In this document: positions 24,143-35,936 of the stretch, piece after piece
How the letters are laid out: each line of letters begins with the position of its first letter
Position numbering within the stretch: the first letter of the stretch is position 1
Source: Glutinoglossum americanum
Lineage: Eukaryota > Ascomycota > Geoglossomycetes > Geoglossales > Geoglossaceae
DNA: 64,000 nucleotides
Assembly (NCBI GenBank): GCA_020080175.1
Contig: JAGHQL010000006.1
Coordinates: forward strand, 213,731-277,730
Direction of reading: 5' to 3'
Translations under genes and position numbers: made by a program
Notes under the pieces: model-generated
What the model was told of the DNA's origin: nothing
Seen by the model: the letters and a program-made list of their open reading frames with translations, nothing else
Databases searched by the model: none

Positions 24143-27100
24143 ATGGCGTCTAAGCCCGCGGCTATTGCCTTAGAAGCAAACCTTTGTAGGGAATCCTTTT
24201 ATCACCTCTGCTCTTTACTAACGGAACCGGAATGTGTATTTATCGACCAGATATCCCACTCTGCTGTGATGGACGAACTCGGACGGTTCGGGGTCTGGGT
24301 GGGGAATATTGGGGCCCTCCAGGATGGCCCGAGCTCCCTTGACTATCGGTTAAGGGAGGCTTCTCATATCCGTCAAATGGTACTAAAACTCCTTGGGGAT
24401 CTAAACGATACGCTTCAAGAGGGTCAGTAGACAATTTGTCAGTGTTTCACATTGGGACTCTATCTGATAGTGTCATAGCGATATCGATCGTTTCGTGTAA
24501 GCGGCCTCAAAAGGATTTTCAACCCCCAGACGATGAATTCGCTTCCGAATTTTCTGGCGATGGAAGCTCGACAGATTCGGACGCCCAAGACCCCTCGAAC
24601 GACTTGATGCCAACAACGGAGATCCAGCAGCTCTTCCTAGCCATTGTTGAAACTATCACTAGCCTTTTAAAGCTATCAATTACGATCCGTAACCCTGCGC
24701 CGCGAGATAGACATGCCAAGTCCGCATCTTTTAGTCCTTACGACGACCGCTATGATATCGGCCATGTTTGGCAGAAATTCCCCCATGCACGCAAATCCTC
24801 ATGGCTTATAGATCGCCTGGGCAAGGCGAACTCCCGGCGCCGCCTCTATCTCCGATACCGTGAAAAGCACCGTGAGAAGCTATCGAAGGAGCCCAAATCT
24901 CTAGGGAATGCGAAGATAGGGGCCAAAACCGAGGTCGTTCAAGGCGACGGAGCAGACCGTCTTACGCAGAGACAGTCCAGCCGTGAGGCCAAAAGTCGTG
25001 CTACAAACCCAACCGCAACAACCACTCTTGTCCAGACAATAGCCTCGTCGCTATATAACCCAGATAAAGTGGAAGAAAACTCTGATGCAGATCAGTCAGT
25101 TACTTCCTACGCAACCTCCATCGGTGAGGGCGATAATACCACTATCCGCGTACCTCCGCCGCCGGAAGCCTCCGCAGATGAAATGCCGTTTGAGTGTCCC
25201 TACTGCTTCACCATCCAGACATTGAAAGGAACTCATTCTTGGAAGTAAGGATAATCCGCGCTCTCAAATCCCATGTGGTGTTAACATTTCATTTTCAGGA
25301 AACATGTGTTTAACGATCTCGAGCCATACATTTGTACCTTCAAGGATTGTTCTTTAAGGACTTTTCCAACCCGGCGTTCTTGGTTCGATCACGAACTCCA
25401 AGCCCACCGGAGGGATTGGTGTTGCAGCATCTGTGAAACCCGCTTCCATTCTGCTGGGGCCTTTGAGAACCACATGAGGCAACTACATTCTGCGTCATTT
25501 GTGGAATCTCAGCTATCAGCCATTATTAGTCTGGGCGAAACACCTGTTGATAAGATCCTCGCCACCGATTGTCCTTTTTGCGATGACTGGGATACCGTCC
25601 TGAAGGGGCGGATGGCCCTTACCGACCCGGAAATCTCCACTGAAAGACTTGTCGTCACGCCTGAGCAGTTTCGTAGACACGTCGGACGGCATATGGAGCA
25701 GCTTGCTCTGTTTGTGCTGCCTAGGAATTACTACGATGACGAAGGGATGGACTTCGGCTCAGATGCGGTCGCAGTTCACGATAATTCAGATAGCACTAAT
25801 GTTGATAGGAGAATTTACCAAGTGGTTATGGGTGGAGATGAAACGGTACTAGCCCAACTACTCGACACTGGGACTGATGCCGAAGCAGCGCTCCTTCTAG
25901 CCGCTTTGAATGGACGAAATACGGTAGTAAAGCTGCTAATTCAGATGGGCGTCTACCCAGATGCGAAGTCAAGCAGCGGGGAAACTGCGTTGTACAATGC
26001 GGCAGCCATGGGACATGTCGAGGTTGTCCGTGACTTGGCCGGGTACGGAGCCTATATTGACGCAAGGGATAACGATGGCGTGACAGCGCTACAGGCAGCG
26101 GCCGCTAGAGGGCACTACTCAGTTGTGGAATTACTAGTTAACGAGCTTGGGGCAAACGTCACCAACAGGGACAATGATGGGCGGACCGTACTGCACTGGG
26201 CAGCGGTACATGGGTTGGCATCATTAGCTGATTTCCTATCGAGATTTGGACTGGAAGGCATGAGAGATGACAGCGGCCAGACAGCGCTACATGTGGCAGC
26301 CTCAAGCGGGTGTGAAGACTTTTTACGGGTGATCGCCAAAGCTGGACCTGTACTTGAATCACGAGATATTCATGGCCTGAAAGCGTTGCATTTTGCAGCC
26401 AGAAGCGGCAGCACAAAGTCCCTAGAAGTATTAATCAAGGCTGGGGCGGAAGATTTCCGAGGTAACACAGCGCTACTCTTAGCAGCGGGCAGCGGGCATC
26501 TGGATGCAGTGCGTCTGCTCATCGAGGCGGGGGCGGAACCCAAATTTAAAGCACTGTCCGAAGCCGCGCAGAACGGGCACGAACAAGTAGTGTGTCTACT
26601 TCTCGACAAGGGGGTCCTACCTGACCCGAAACCTCACTCTGGACTCACGTACCGGCCCCCCGCGCCGCTAGCTGAGGCAGCAGGAAACGGGCATCTAGAA
26701 GTAGTGCGTCTACTTCTCAAAGCAGGGGCCGATGCTGAACTGAGGTCTTCCAACGGACGCAAAGCACTCCACGAAGCTGCAGCAAACGGGCACCATGAAG
26801 TAGCACGTCTGCTGATCGAATCAAAAGCCGATATCAACTCAAGAAATACACTTGGACTTGCACCCGTGCCGCTGGCTGAGGCTGCAAAAAACGGTCATTT
26901 AGAGGTAGTGCGTCTCTTTATCGAAAAAGGGGCCAGCCTTGAGCTAGACGATTCCAATGGATGCACAGCGCTCTACGAAGCGGCGGCGAATGGCCACTTA
27001 GAAGTAGTGCGCCTACTTCTCGAATCGGGAGCCCATCCCAATCCGAGAGATGCCTCTGGGCGCGCGTCCTTGCCGCTATTCGTAGCGGCGAAAAACGGTC

Positions 27101-29292
27101 ACCTAGGAGTAGTGCGTCTGCTTGCTGAGGTAGGGGTCGACCTCGAACTGAAGGCTCCCAATGCACATACTGCATTGCATGAAGCTGGAATAAACGGACA
27201 TGTACAGGTAGTGCGTCTGCTTCTCAAAATGAGGGCCAAATTCGACTCGGAAGCACTGTACGAAACTGCGTCGATTGGGCGCCTTGATGTGGTGAGCCTA
27301 CTTAGAGAGGCGGGAGCAGATATCGGCGTTGATGCGGCGGCTGTAATTGCTGAGTTGGATGAGCAAGGAGTGGTAGGCAGCCTGGCGACATCCCCCCCAC
27401 CGCCCCCTTCCCAGGAACCCCATCTCCAATGTAAATACTGCGATTATATCCCAAAGCCTCACCCCGATTACAACTACCGCGTATCTAATCTCCGCCTTCA
27501 CGAGCGTACCTTACACCGCCAATCCTACGAGCAGACAATCCCTTCTAAAATCCTAGATTCGAACGAACAATCTCGCCCTGAGACGACGACTATTGCTAAG
27601 GAGCTCACTTTCGCAGAGGTTTCGGTCCACAATAAGAGGGGCGATTTATATATTGTGATTCACGACCAGGTCTACGATGTCTCAAGTTTTGCGGATATCC
27701 ACCCGTACGTTAAAATTTCCCTTCTATTCCGGTTGTGAGCGGAACTTTACCCCGTGTGGGCAGCTTCTATTACGGCCGTACTGCCCGCCCCCGCTTATCG
27801 GTCTTTTACTCTCCCAGAAAAATAGAATTTAGAGGGCGTGCCTTTTCTTCCCTACCGCTTTTTCACAGATTGGGTCATGTTCCGAGGCTCGGTATGCTGA
27901 TTTCTAGGGATGTTTACGAATGCCCAGTGGCGGTGTTAATGCCCTCCTTGATATGGGCGGAAAGGACGCTACCAAGGCTTTTGAGGGTGTCGGACATTCC
28001 CCTGAGGCACGAGAGATACTCGCGGGTCTATTCGTTGCAAAGTTGGAGCAAAAGGTGAGATATGGAAAATAGTACTTCCTTACAGCAACTTATACACCCC
28101 CCAATCTAACCATCCTACACATTCCAAACTGCTAGCCCAAGCACCGCTAACCCTCCTCTCCCCCGCCATAGATTAGTGACTTAGCACCCATAGCTGCCAC
28201 CCCGAGGAGTGAAGAGAATGACTGGGCAGATTGGACTACATCTTTCTATGATCACGTTCCGCGTCATTTGGTCCCGGATTTGGTGCTTACACTCCGACGC
28301 GATAGCCCTATTAATGCCATAAAGTTTAGTCCCAATGGCAAGCTCGTAGCTATTGGGTCCAGCGCCTCGGCTCAGATATTTGATGCCAAGACGGGTGAAG
28401 AAGTCATGCAAATGAGAGATGGCACTGACGGTGGAGTTCACAGAGAGGTTATCTTCGCAGTATGTTTTAGCCCTGATGGCGAGTACCTTGCGGCTGGCGG
28501 GCGAGATGGGACTACTAGAGTAAGTGATCTCAACATTGACGGCCTGTCAACGCTCTTCCCAACTATAGTGGCCTTCATCCATTCGCTGATATTTTTGTTT
28601 GCTACTCCCCATGTTGTAAACTCCAACTAATAGCTGGCCCAATGCAGGTATGGGATACCGAAACGGGGGCCCTCAAATACCAATTCCATCACCGCCAAGT
28701 AAGCGTACTGTGTCTGGACTACGCTAGCAATGGCCGTTATATTGCCTCAGGCTGTGCTACTAATGTAGTTCTAGTGTGGGACACTGAGACTGGGCTACTA
28801 GATAAAATTATGCCCGAACCTTCACCTGCGGGCAGTTACATACTAGCTGTCGCGATATCCCCAGATTGTGGTTACATCGCTGGAGGCTCGTTCAGTGGAG
28901 CCATTACCCTGTGGAAGAGAGCTACAGGCGACCGTTTTGCACGGGTTGAGGGCCATACTGGACCCGTTAGCTCAATCTCATTCCTACAGAAAGGCAGTTT
29001 ACAGCTTATCAGCGGAGGCTGGGACGGCAAAATAAGAGCCTGGGAGCTAATTTCCCAAGGGGGTGAGCCCGATCAGCTGCCCTTACTTGGGGCGCCTCTT
29101 CGAACGTTCGAATGGTCAGTAATGGGCCAGCCATCCCGTGTGCGAGGCTTTGCTGTGGCCCCAGATGGTCGATGGGTATTCAATGGTTTGGACAACGGTT
29201 CGCTGCAATTCTGGGACTTCATAACCGCCGACACCCACGGGTTGTTCGTTCACAAGCACCCTGAGAGTAAAGCCCTCCGCTTTCGTTCGTAG
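24143..29292 (+). CDS. C2H2 finger-ankyrin-cytochrome b5-WD40 fusion protein
   Basis: Exons 24143-24422, 24479-25244, 25299-27704, 27928-28054, 28172-28519 and 28648-29292 join to 1523 codons plus TAG with every phase consistent. Order: N-terminal helical region; C2H2-type fingers (FECPYC, CTFKDC, CSICETRFHSAGAFENHMRQLH, CPFCDDW); about 13 ankyrin repeats (about 25830-27330); a further CKYCDY finger; a cytochrome b5 domain; and a Tup1-like WD40 region. The b5 domain runs ELTFAEVSVHNKRGDLYIVI, then DIHPGG split by the intron at 27705-27927, then GKDATKAFEGVGHSPEAREI, with both haem-ligand histidines present. The WD40 region has VPRHLVPDL, SAQIFDAKTGE and VWDTETG. The b5 exon ends phase 0 (LEQK) and the next exon (ISDLAP..) has no ATG and is open from its acceptor, which argues for one transcript. 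The TAG at 29290 may truncate the last blade. Alternatives are two adjacent genes or a broken chimera. Confidence 0.62.
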
Positions 29293-29550
29293 TTCATGGC
29301 GCAAACCTATTTGATCAATATCGGCAGGCTGACCCTAGCTTCTGACCCCCTAGCCCCTGATACTCTCGCAATTGCAGCTAGTCCGACTGGTCAACTTTTC
29401 GCTATAGCTTCCGGGCGTAAAGCGACAATCTTTAGGTCTGCGCTCCCCAAACCGCAACTCCAGTGTTACCCACCAGAGCTTCTGCTGACGCGTACTGTCC
29501 CAAAATCCAGCTACAGCTCCGAAGAGCCTCCAAAAGGCGAGCTACGATGA
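29293..29550 (+). other. frame continuing the WD40 blade beyond a TAG
   Basis: The same frame goes on after the TAG at 29290-29292 and encodes LAIAASPTGQLFAIASGRKA, the last WD-repeat pattern of Tup1-type proteins. Either the TAG is a true nonsense mutation or a short intron (for example 29248-29292, 45 bp, with a weak GTTCAC donor) removes it and the protein ends at 29550. Confidence 0.5.
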
Positions 29551-30849
29551 CAGATCATCGAGCAGAGATCCCCAGCCACACACGCTAACTAGATACACAT
29601 TTCTAGTTGGTTTAGTTGTATGAGATGGGTTCTAGTTGATCGGTGGAACTCATATTGCTACGGGCAGGACGGAATAGCTTTTTAGACGGTCTTCCAGAAG
29701 TAAGTTTGGAATAGATGATTAGCCTTGCCAAACCGGGTAACAGCTCAACCGCCACTGAAGCTCTCAGCGTCAGCACTGGTCCCCACTCGTCATGCGCACT
29801 CACTCCAGGATGGTCTTCTACACAAGGACGAAACAGCCGCGCCGGCGGGCAAGTCAGGAGACACCTGACTAGCCGGACGATGTGGCCAATGGTCTAGCCC
29901 GTCTAGCCCAAAGATTCTAAGTTGGACTGGAGCCATGAAATGGAAGGTTTGACTAAACTGGACCCAATCTAGTCGCCTACCCTTCGATCTTTATTGGAAG
30001 TAATTGGAACGGTGGAGGCAATGTAGCATAGAATTTAACTAATTGACTTAATGGAATGCTCGATTGATAGCGAACAAAGTAGGATAACTAGCTAGCTATA
30101 TAGACAAAGAGGAAACGGCCCCATGGTCCGGCCGCATGCCCGAAGTTCAAAACAGGAATAGAAGTTCTATTCTAGCAGCTCGTTTCTATTGCTAATGGAT
30201 ACCAGGTGCTGTAGTGAAACGCACTGCAGGAACCCGCAACGGGGACTAAGGAGATTATCTAACAAAAACACGTTTGCACGCAAATATCGCCTAAGGGAAC
30301 GACAAGAAAACACCCACTACATAGGCTAACACTACTATAAGCAAGGCCAAGCGATGCTGTAGCAATTAAATTCAGTCTATTCGTTAGTTCCATGCAAGCT
30401 ACTCCTAACACAAATTGCCGTTCACGCAGAAGCTCCCACCTCACGCACTACGAGGACGGCTAGTCTACGCATGGACTATCAGTTTCAGCCTCCATGTAGT
30501 CCAGAGCATTTGAATAATTTATGCTAACAGCTCAACATCGATACTATTAAAATGGCAGGGGTTGCGAGTGGGATAAGCGGGCCAAGCACGCGGCGAGGGC
30601 AAAGAGGCACCCTAACTCGACCAAGCTGGCGAGGCTGCCATGACCTGTATTGAGGATATGGCTGCAGAGAAGACAGCGAGTATAACGACTAAGATACCAG
30701 GCTGAGGGAGCGAGATCATTAATTAATGTTATCGCGCGGGCAGTATACCACCGAACCACGCCCAGACGAACTTAAGAAGGTAGTATACCAGAGGGGGCGA
30801 TAGCTGTTAGTAGTTAGGCTGATGCAGAGGCCAGGAAAGTAGTAGTGCA
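29551..30849. other. intergenic stretch
   Basis: No gene seen on either strand. Composition becomes AT-richer toward the transposon. Confidence 0.55.
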
Positions 30850-30858
30850 TATATAGAA

Positions 30859-30998
30859 GGGTTATTTACCGAAATACCCTCATTTTCAATTTTAATTACT
30901 CGGCTACCCCAAAAATTTAACAAATTACTGAAATACCCTATTGTAAGTCATGTGATGGCCACCAAAGCTCGCGTCCAGCTGCGCGTTTTCGCGGCCAC
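30859..30998 (+). repeat. MULE left terminal inverted repeat
   Basis: 140 bp beginning GGGTTATTTACCGAAATACC and ending GCGGCCAC. It matches the right end inverted, with mismatches only near its inner end. CpG sites survive in its inner part. Confidence 0.92.
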
Positions 30999-31139
30999 AA
31001 GCTTTTGTGACCACAGCCTCTTACCCAGCTACTTAGCTACTTATATAGTTATAGTTACTTATATAACTGTCCACCTAGCTGCCTATGTAGCTGCCCACTT
31101 AACTGTCTGCACAACTGTCTACTTAGCTGCCTATATATA

Positions 31140-31190
31140 AGAACTCTCAATGTCAAGGCGACCCGAAGGCATTTTGACATTAAGAGCTCT
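31140..31190. repeat. 17-bp imperfect hairpin near the left MULE end
   Basis: 31140-31156 and 31174-31190 are inverted copies with two transition differences and a 17-bp loop, giving a strong hairpin about 140 bp inside the left inverted repeat. It is preceded by a run of CTACTTAGCTGCC-like degenerate words that recur at 31600-31690. Confidence 0.6.
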
Positions 31191-32088
31191 AATGAAGTTT
31201 GGTAACAGTGTGACATTGCACCTTGCAGTGATAATGCTGGCTAGCCATCTGGTCTACGTGTAGATAAGACTTAGGTATATAAAGACTAATAGATTGACTT
31301 AATGGTTCTAAAATAACTATACATTGGTCCGACTTAGAATATATGGCAGATGGGATAGACTCAATTTTAATAAGCTGGAAATATAAAAGACTGATAGCTG
31401 ACCTCCAAGCAGGAGGCCAGTGAATTATATATATATATATAATAGGGAATACAAACTTTCCATATTGATTTCGGAAAGTATACTTCTGGAATCCTTATCA
31501 CTATGTAGATAAAATGTTGCGGACATTATGTGAGTTAGTTACCTGACCGCAGAGGCTCAATGGCCACTACCAAGTAACTGACCACAGGTCATGATATTAT
31601 ACAACTGCTCATATAGTTGCTCACGTAACTACTTATTGAACTACTACTTAACTACTTATATAGCTACTTATTTAACTGTTCTACTTAACTATCAATAGCA
31701 TTTCGACAACTTCTGCAATTATGCCCTTGTATACCACAATAATTACAAACATTTCACTGTTTGTCTACCTTGTCCTTATACCTATACTGCTACTCTTTAG
31801 ACTGTCTATGAAGCTTGGCTATAATCAAAGCCTTGATATTATTAAACTCTTCTACTAGATCTTCCTCCCGTATCAGATACATATGTAAAGTATATGTATT
31901 AGAATGATATTTTATAGAATATTATTCATGGATATAGTTATAGGGATCATAATTCCACCAGAGACAAACAGTTACAGCATGTTAGTATAATATAAGAAAC
32001 TTTTGGAACTTGCTACAAGAACATTTTCTGTCAACTAAATTGACAATATGTGATGTACCATTTGATACAAATACTTGTGCAAGACCAT

Positions 32089-32771
32089 TGTGATGGTTGC
32101 TTATATAAGCTAGGCTGTGAAGGTCGGGTGCTGCAGGCATTAAGACCGAGCTAGCCCTAAAGGGCTAGTTATAACAGAGTAAGGGAGGCCAACTGTGTGG
32201 TATGACAGGAGGATAGGCCTAATGGTCCTTAATAGTCTATCTAACGTGATTATGGTATTAACCAATGAGGTTTCCTTCTAGACCCTCTTTAGCTTTTTAT
32301 ATATACTAATAGCCCTAAAGGGCCTACAGGTAGGGACCTGCCCGGTTCTCTTTATGGACACATATGGACCCCTTGCCTACGACTGTACTTCTATTGGGAA
32401 GTTCTTATGATACTTATGTAGTTTCTTATGATACTTATGTAGTTTTCTCATCACTGGCCATGCCTTTCGCTGCCGCCTATGCTCCTATATAGAGTTTCTA
32501 TAATACCCGTATGGTTTCTTCACTAATAGCCATGTTCCTATGTGGAGTTCTTATAATGTTTGTGCAGTTTCTTCACCAGCCATGCTCCCATATAGAGTTC
32601 CTATAATGACGTCATTGGTGGGACCTTGTAGGCCCCCTTCGTGTATCACCGGCTTAATGTATTACATTTGGGGTAGTCCCCCCTATATTCCACCAGTCTT
32701 CCTTAAGACTAGCCCTCCTTCTTAGCCTGTTTAGTGGTCTACCGAGCCCTTACCTGGTGGCCACCATAACA
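32089..32771 (+). mobile_element. solo LTR, forward orientation, inside the MULE
   Basis: 683 bp starting TGTGATGG and ending CCATAACA, with near-matching 5-bp flanks ACCAT (32084-32088) and ATCAT (32772-32776). It is homologous along its whole length to the reverse-oriented copy at 33419-34080. TG..CA ends, 5-bp duplication and lack of internal retrotransposon genes indicate a solo LTR. Confidence 0.82.
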
Positions 32772-33418
32772 ATCATCTCTTGATAATTTGACATGGTAAT
32801 AACATGCTTACTGATAGCTATTATCTAGTTTAGCTACAGCAAAGTCAGTAACTCTTAAGAACTGATGGTTTCTAAAATAGCATTGGTATATTATTAACAT
32901 AATACTAGTTTAAATTGCAACTAGTAGTCCTATAATAGGAAGATTGCGATATTTGTTTCAGAATGAATTCAATGATTCAGCAATATTAGAGGTAATATGC
33001 CCAAAACACGATGCTGGAAATACACATTGTACTCAAGATTCCTTCAGAATAGTTACCAGATACTCATAAGCTTATGTATTAAAAGCTTTAAGTTTATTTA
33101 TTGCTATACTAAAGTTATGCTTATTTGCTGCATATACAATCTTCCAAAATGCTGTTTGACATACCAAACTAAAATGCTTTTGAATATTGTCTCTGAGGTG
33201 TTGACAGCAGTGAGAATGATATGACTCAGGAAAGGTGTTGGTAACTGCAGCATGTAATTCATTATCTCGATCACTGATAAAAACTATTTCTATTCAGTCT
33301 ATACCTACAAAGTAATCTTTAATACTTTGTAAGAACTAGAGCTAATTATCACTATCTTCAATTGGAACAATAGCCTAAACTAATGGAAAGATCTCATTGT
33401 TTCTATCAAGTATGCATG

Positions 33419-34080
33419 TGTTATGGTAGCTACTGGGTAAGGGCCCAGTGGGCCACCAAACAAGCTGAGAAGGAGAGCTAGCCCTGAGGAAGGCTGGCAG
33501 AGCATAGAGAAGACCACCCTATACATAATACACTAAGCCGGTGACATACGAGAGGGGCCTACAAGGCCCCACCAATGATGTTATCATAGGAACTTCATAT
33601 GGGAGTACAGCTGATGAAGGAACTGTACGAACATCATAGAAACTCTACATGAGAGCATGGCCGGTAACGAAGAAACTGCACCGGCATCATAGGAACTTTA
33701 CATAGAAGTATGGGCAGCAGCGGAAGGCATGGCTGGTGGTGAGGGAACCACATGAGCATTATAAGGACTTCCCAATAGAAGTATGGCCAGAGGCAAGGGG
33801 TCTGTACGCGTCCATAGAGAGAACCAGGCAGGTTCCTACCTGTAGGCCTCTCAAGGTCATTAGTATATATAGAAGGCTAAGGAGAGTCTAGAAGAGAACC
33901 TCATTGGTCAATACTATAATCACATTAGATAAACTATTAAAGACTATTAGGCTTACCCTCCTCTTGTGCCACACAGCCGGCCTCCCTTGCTTCATCGTAA
34001 CTAGCTTTTTAGAGCTAGCTCGGCTTCGATGCCTGTAGCACTCAACCTTTGCGATCCAGCTTATATAAGCAGCCGTCACA
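33419..34080 (-). mobile_element. solo LTR, reverse orientation, inside the MULE
   Basis: 662 bp reading TGTGACGG..CCATAACA on the minus strand, flanked by a perfect 5-bp target duplication GCATG (33414-33418 and 34081-34085). Differences from the forward copy are mostly transitions. The insertion splits the transposase relic within its DDE region. Confidence 0.88.
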
Positions 34081-34739
34081 GCATGCTGTAAAAAGTATCA
34101 TTCGAAAGCAAGACTTTGTATAATATTCATTTAATGCAACAAATGGATAGTAGGATTTGAATGCAACTTAGGTTGCTGCAGGAATAATAAGACATCACTG
34201 AAAACACTCTCCATTTGTATTAATATAAACATAGTTGTACTTTTGATTTGTCGTAAGGAGATCGACTAGTCCTAGTAATTGTTTGAAGTATTTTACTTCA
34301 TTGACTTTCAACTCTTATCTAATTGCCTCTTGAGTTTACCATGCCTGTTAATAGCTAACATGAGTATTTCTATAAAGAATCCATTTAGTACTCTATATCT
34401 GTTTTGGTAGTATCTCTCTATTGTCAACTACAGCTGTACAATGATGAGAAGCAAGAAAAGTAACAGAATGTGCTTGACTAAAATTCTGATACACGATTGG
34501 ACTACAGAAATAAGGAACATAATATGTAATATAATAGATAAGACCTTTAAGTAAAGTAATATGAATACTAAAGTAACAGAACTCATTATGGCAAGTTAGA
34601 ACATAACGCTTACAATTAGACTGATAGACACGATAGGATTCTTCTTAATTAATAATATAAGAGCGAATAGTATTACAAGTTATACCTAATAAGGAAAAGT
34701 TAGAAGTAAGAGGTGTTGGAATAGATTGTAAAGATGTCA

Positions 34740-34990
34740 TAATAGTAATAGTAATAAGAGTAGTAGCGACAGCAGTGACAGTAGTAACAGTAGTAGTAAT
34801 AGAGGTAGTAGTAACAGTAGCAATAGTAGTGACAGCAGTAGTGATGGAGGCAGCAGTGACAGTAGTAGTGATAGAAGCAGCAGCAATAGCAGTAACAGCA
34901 GTGGCAGCAGTAGTAACAGAAGTAGTAACAACAGTGGCAACAGCAGCAACAGCAGCAGTGATGGAGGCAGTAGCATCAGCAGTAGTGATG
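34740..34990. repeat. GTA/GCA trinucleotide-rich tract next to the right MULE end
   Basis: About 250 bp of interrupted AGTAGT/CAGCAG triplets adjoin the right terminal repeat. Read on the minus strand in the transposase frame it would encode a Thr/Ala/Val-rich stretch before the conserved transposase start, so it may be an expanded N-terminal coding repeat or a subterminal repeat. Confidence 0.65.
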
Positions 34991-35130
34991 GTGGCCGCGA
35001 AAACGCGTGGCTGGACGCGAGCTTTCGTGGCCATCACATGACTTACAATAGGGTATTTCAGTAATTTGTTAAATTTTTGGGGTAGCCGAGTAATTAAAAT
35101 TGAAAATGAGGGTATTTCGGTAAATAACCC
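34991..35130 (-). repeat. MULE right terminal inverted repeat
   Basis: 140 bp, inverted counterpart of 30859-30998, directly followed by the target duplication copy TATATAGAA at 35131-35139. Confidence 0.92.
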
Positions 35131-35139
35131 TATATAGAA

Positions 35140-35936
35140 TCGGGAACAATTGAATTTCAATTCAACCGCAACTACTTTACCTAGTCACAATTTCTAAGCT
35201 TTTATTACGCCTATGGGTTCTCTGTGCGGACTCTCCATTCAGGGGTTCAAGGGCAGCCAGCTACCCCGACCAACGCACTCTAGTTCAGAGGTGAGTGGCC
35301 ATAATGCAGTAGCGTCTAGACACATCACAGCGGCGGTCCTGTGCCTGTTAAACCCAAGGCGAGCTCTAAGGCATCCCGAACCATCGGAATACGTTTTCCC
35401 GTAGGTTGCTAACAGAGCGCTGGGAATGCTAATTGCTTGAGACGAGCTATGGGAGCTGTGAGAGCCGTTAGTTGGAGCAGTTCACACGAAGAAGTACAAA
35501 AATGCCAGGAGAGAATGACAGCGGTGGGATCAGCCAATTCTAACGAGCTTCAGGCAGAAACTGGCATGCCCTGACTATACTCGAGGCGGCCCAACACCAA
35601 GGAATGCTCTCAGCCCTTTGTGGCGCATCCTCAGTGGCAATAACATACTATAACATATGAGGCGTTCTAACAGGAGAAGCCCGAAAGGGATTGGTAGCTC
35701 GGCATACATTCAGATTTTCCACATGGTCTGATTTACGTAGATTATAAGGACATTCTCGAAGAGAGTGGACGAAGTTTGAATTGGGTAGGCGGTACGAGAA
35801 TTTACGTGCATAGCGCTAATATTATACCCGACGTCGAAGCGGCCTCCAGTAGACGTTGGAGGCGATCATAACAAATTTATCTTACATTGCAGCTCCGTTG
35901 CTGCAACCACTCCCACTTTATCTAAACCTTATGCCA
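35140..35936. other. intergenic stretch
   Basis: No gene recognised between the transposon and the 2EXR paralogue; only short frames. Confidence 0.55.

Larger units (their letters stand above)
31706..34740 (-). pseudogene. MULE transposase relic with RIP-type stops
   Basis: Reading the minus strand, pieces appear in the family order. They are an N-terminal Cys/His segment (SNCKRYVLTCHNEFCYF, about 34610); FVALNEYYTKSCFRMILFT (about 34100), where the first catalytic Asp of the DDE triad would be N; VPIEDSD, VFISDRDNELHAAV and HSHCCQHLRDNIQ (about 33360-33190); a SWIM-like HIVNLVDRKCSCSKFQ (about 32040); and a CCHC knuckle CNYCGIQGHNCRSC (31747-31706). Stops fall almost only where W or Q is expected (TGG to TAG/TGA, CAA to TAA), and D-to-N and C-to-Y changes occur. 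This is the C-to-T pattern of RIP. The frame is interrupted by LTRs at 34080-33419 and 32771-32089; removing the first with one copy of its target duplication restores the frame precisely. Confidence 0.85.
30859..35130 (-). mobile_element. Mutator-like (MULE) DNA transposon, RIP-damaged
   Basis: The 4272-bp element has 140-bp terminal inverted repeats (30859-30998 and 34991-35130) that differ at only about three positions. It is flanked by a perfect 9-bp direct repeat, TATATAGAA, at 30850-30858 and 35131-35139. A 9-bp duplication with long inverted ends is the hallmark of Mutator-like elements, and the internal relic matches a MULE transposase (see its entry). Two solo LTRs inside account for about 1.35 kb, so the original element was about 2.9 kb. 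Confidence 0.9.

Noticed and set aside
32089-34080. A single fold-back element with about 0.67-kb inverted arms
   Set aside because: Each arm has its own 5-bp target duplication and TG..CA ends, so they are two independent solo LTRs.
34775-35041. Val/Thr/Ala-rich plus-strand frame
   Set aside because: Produced by the triplet repeat; not a gene.
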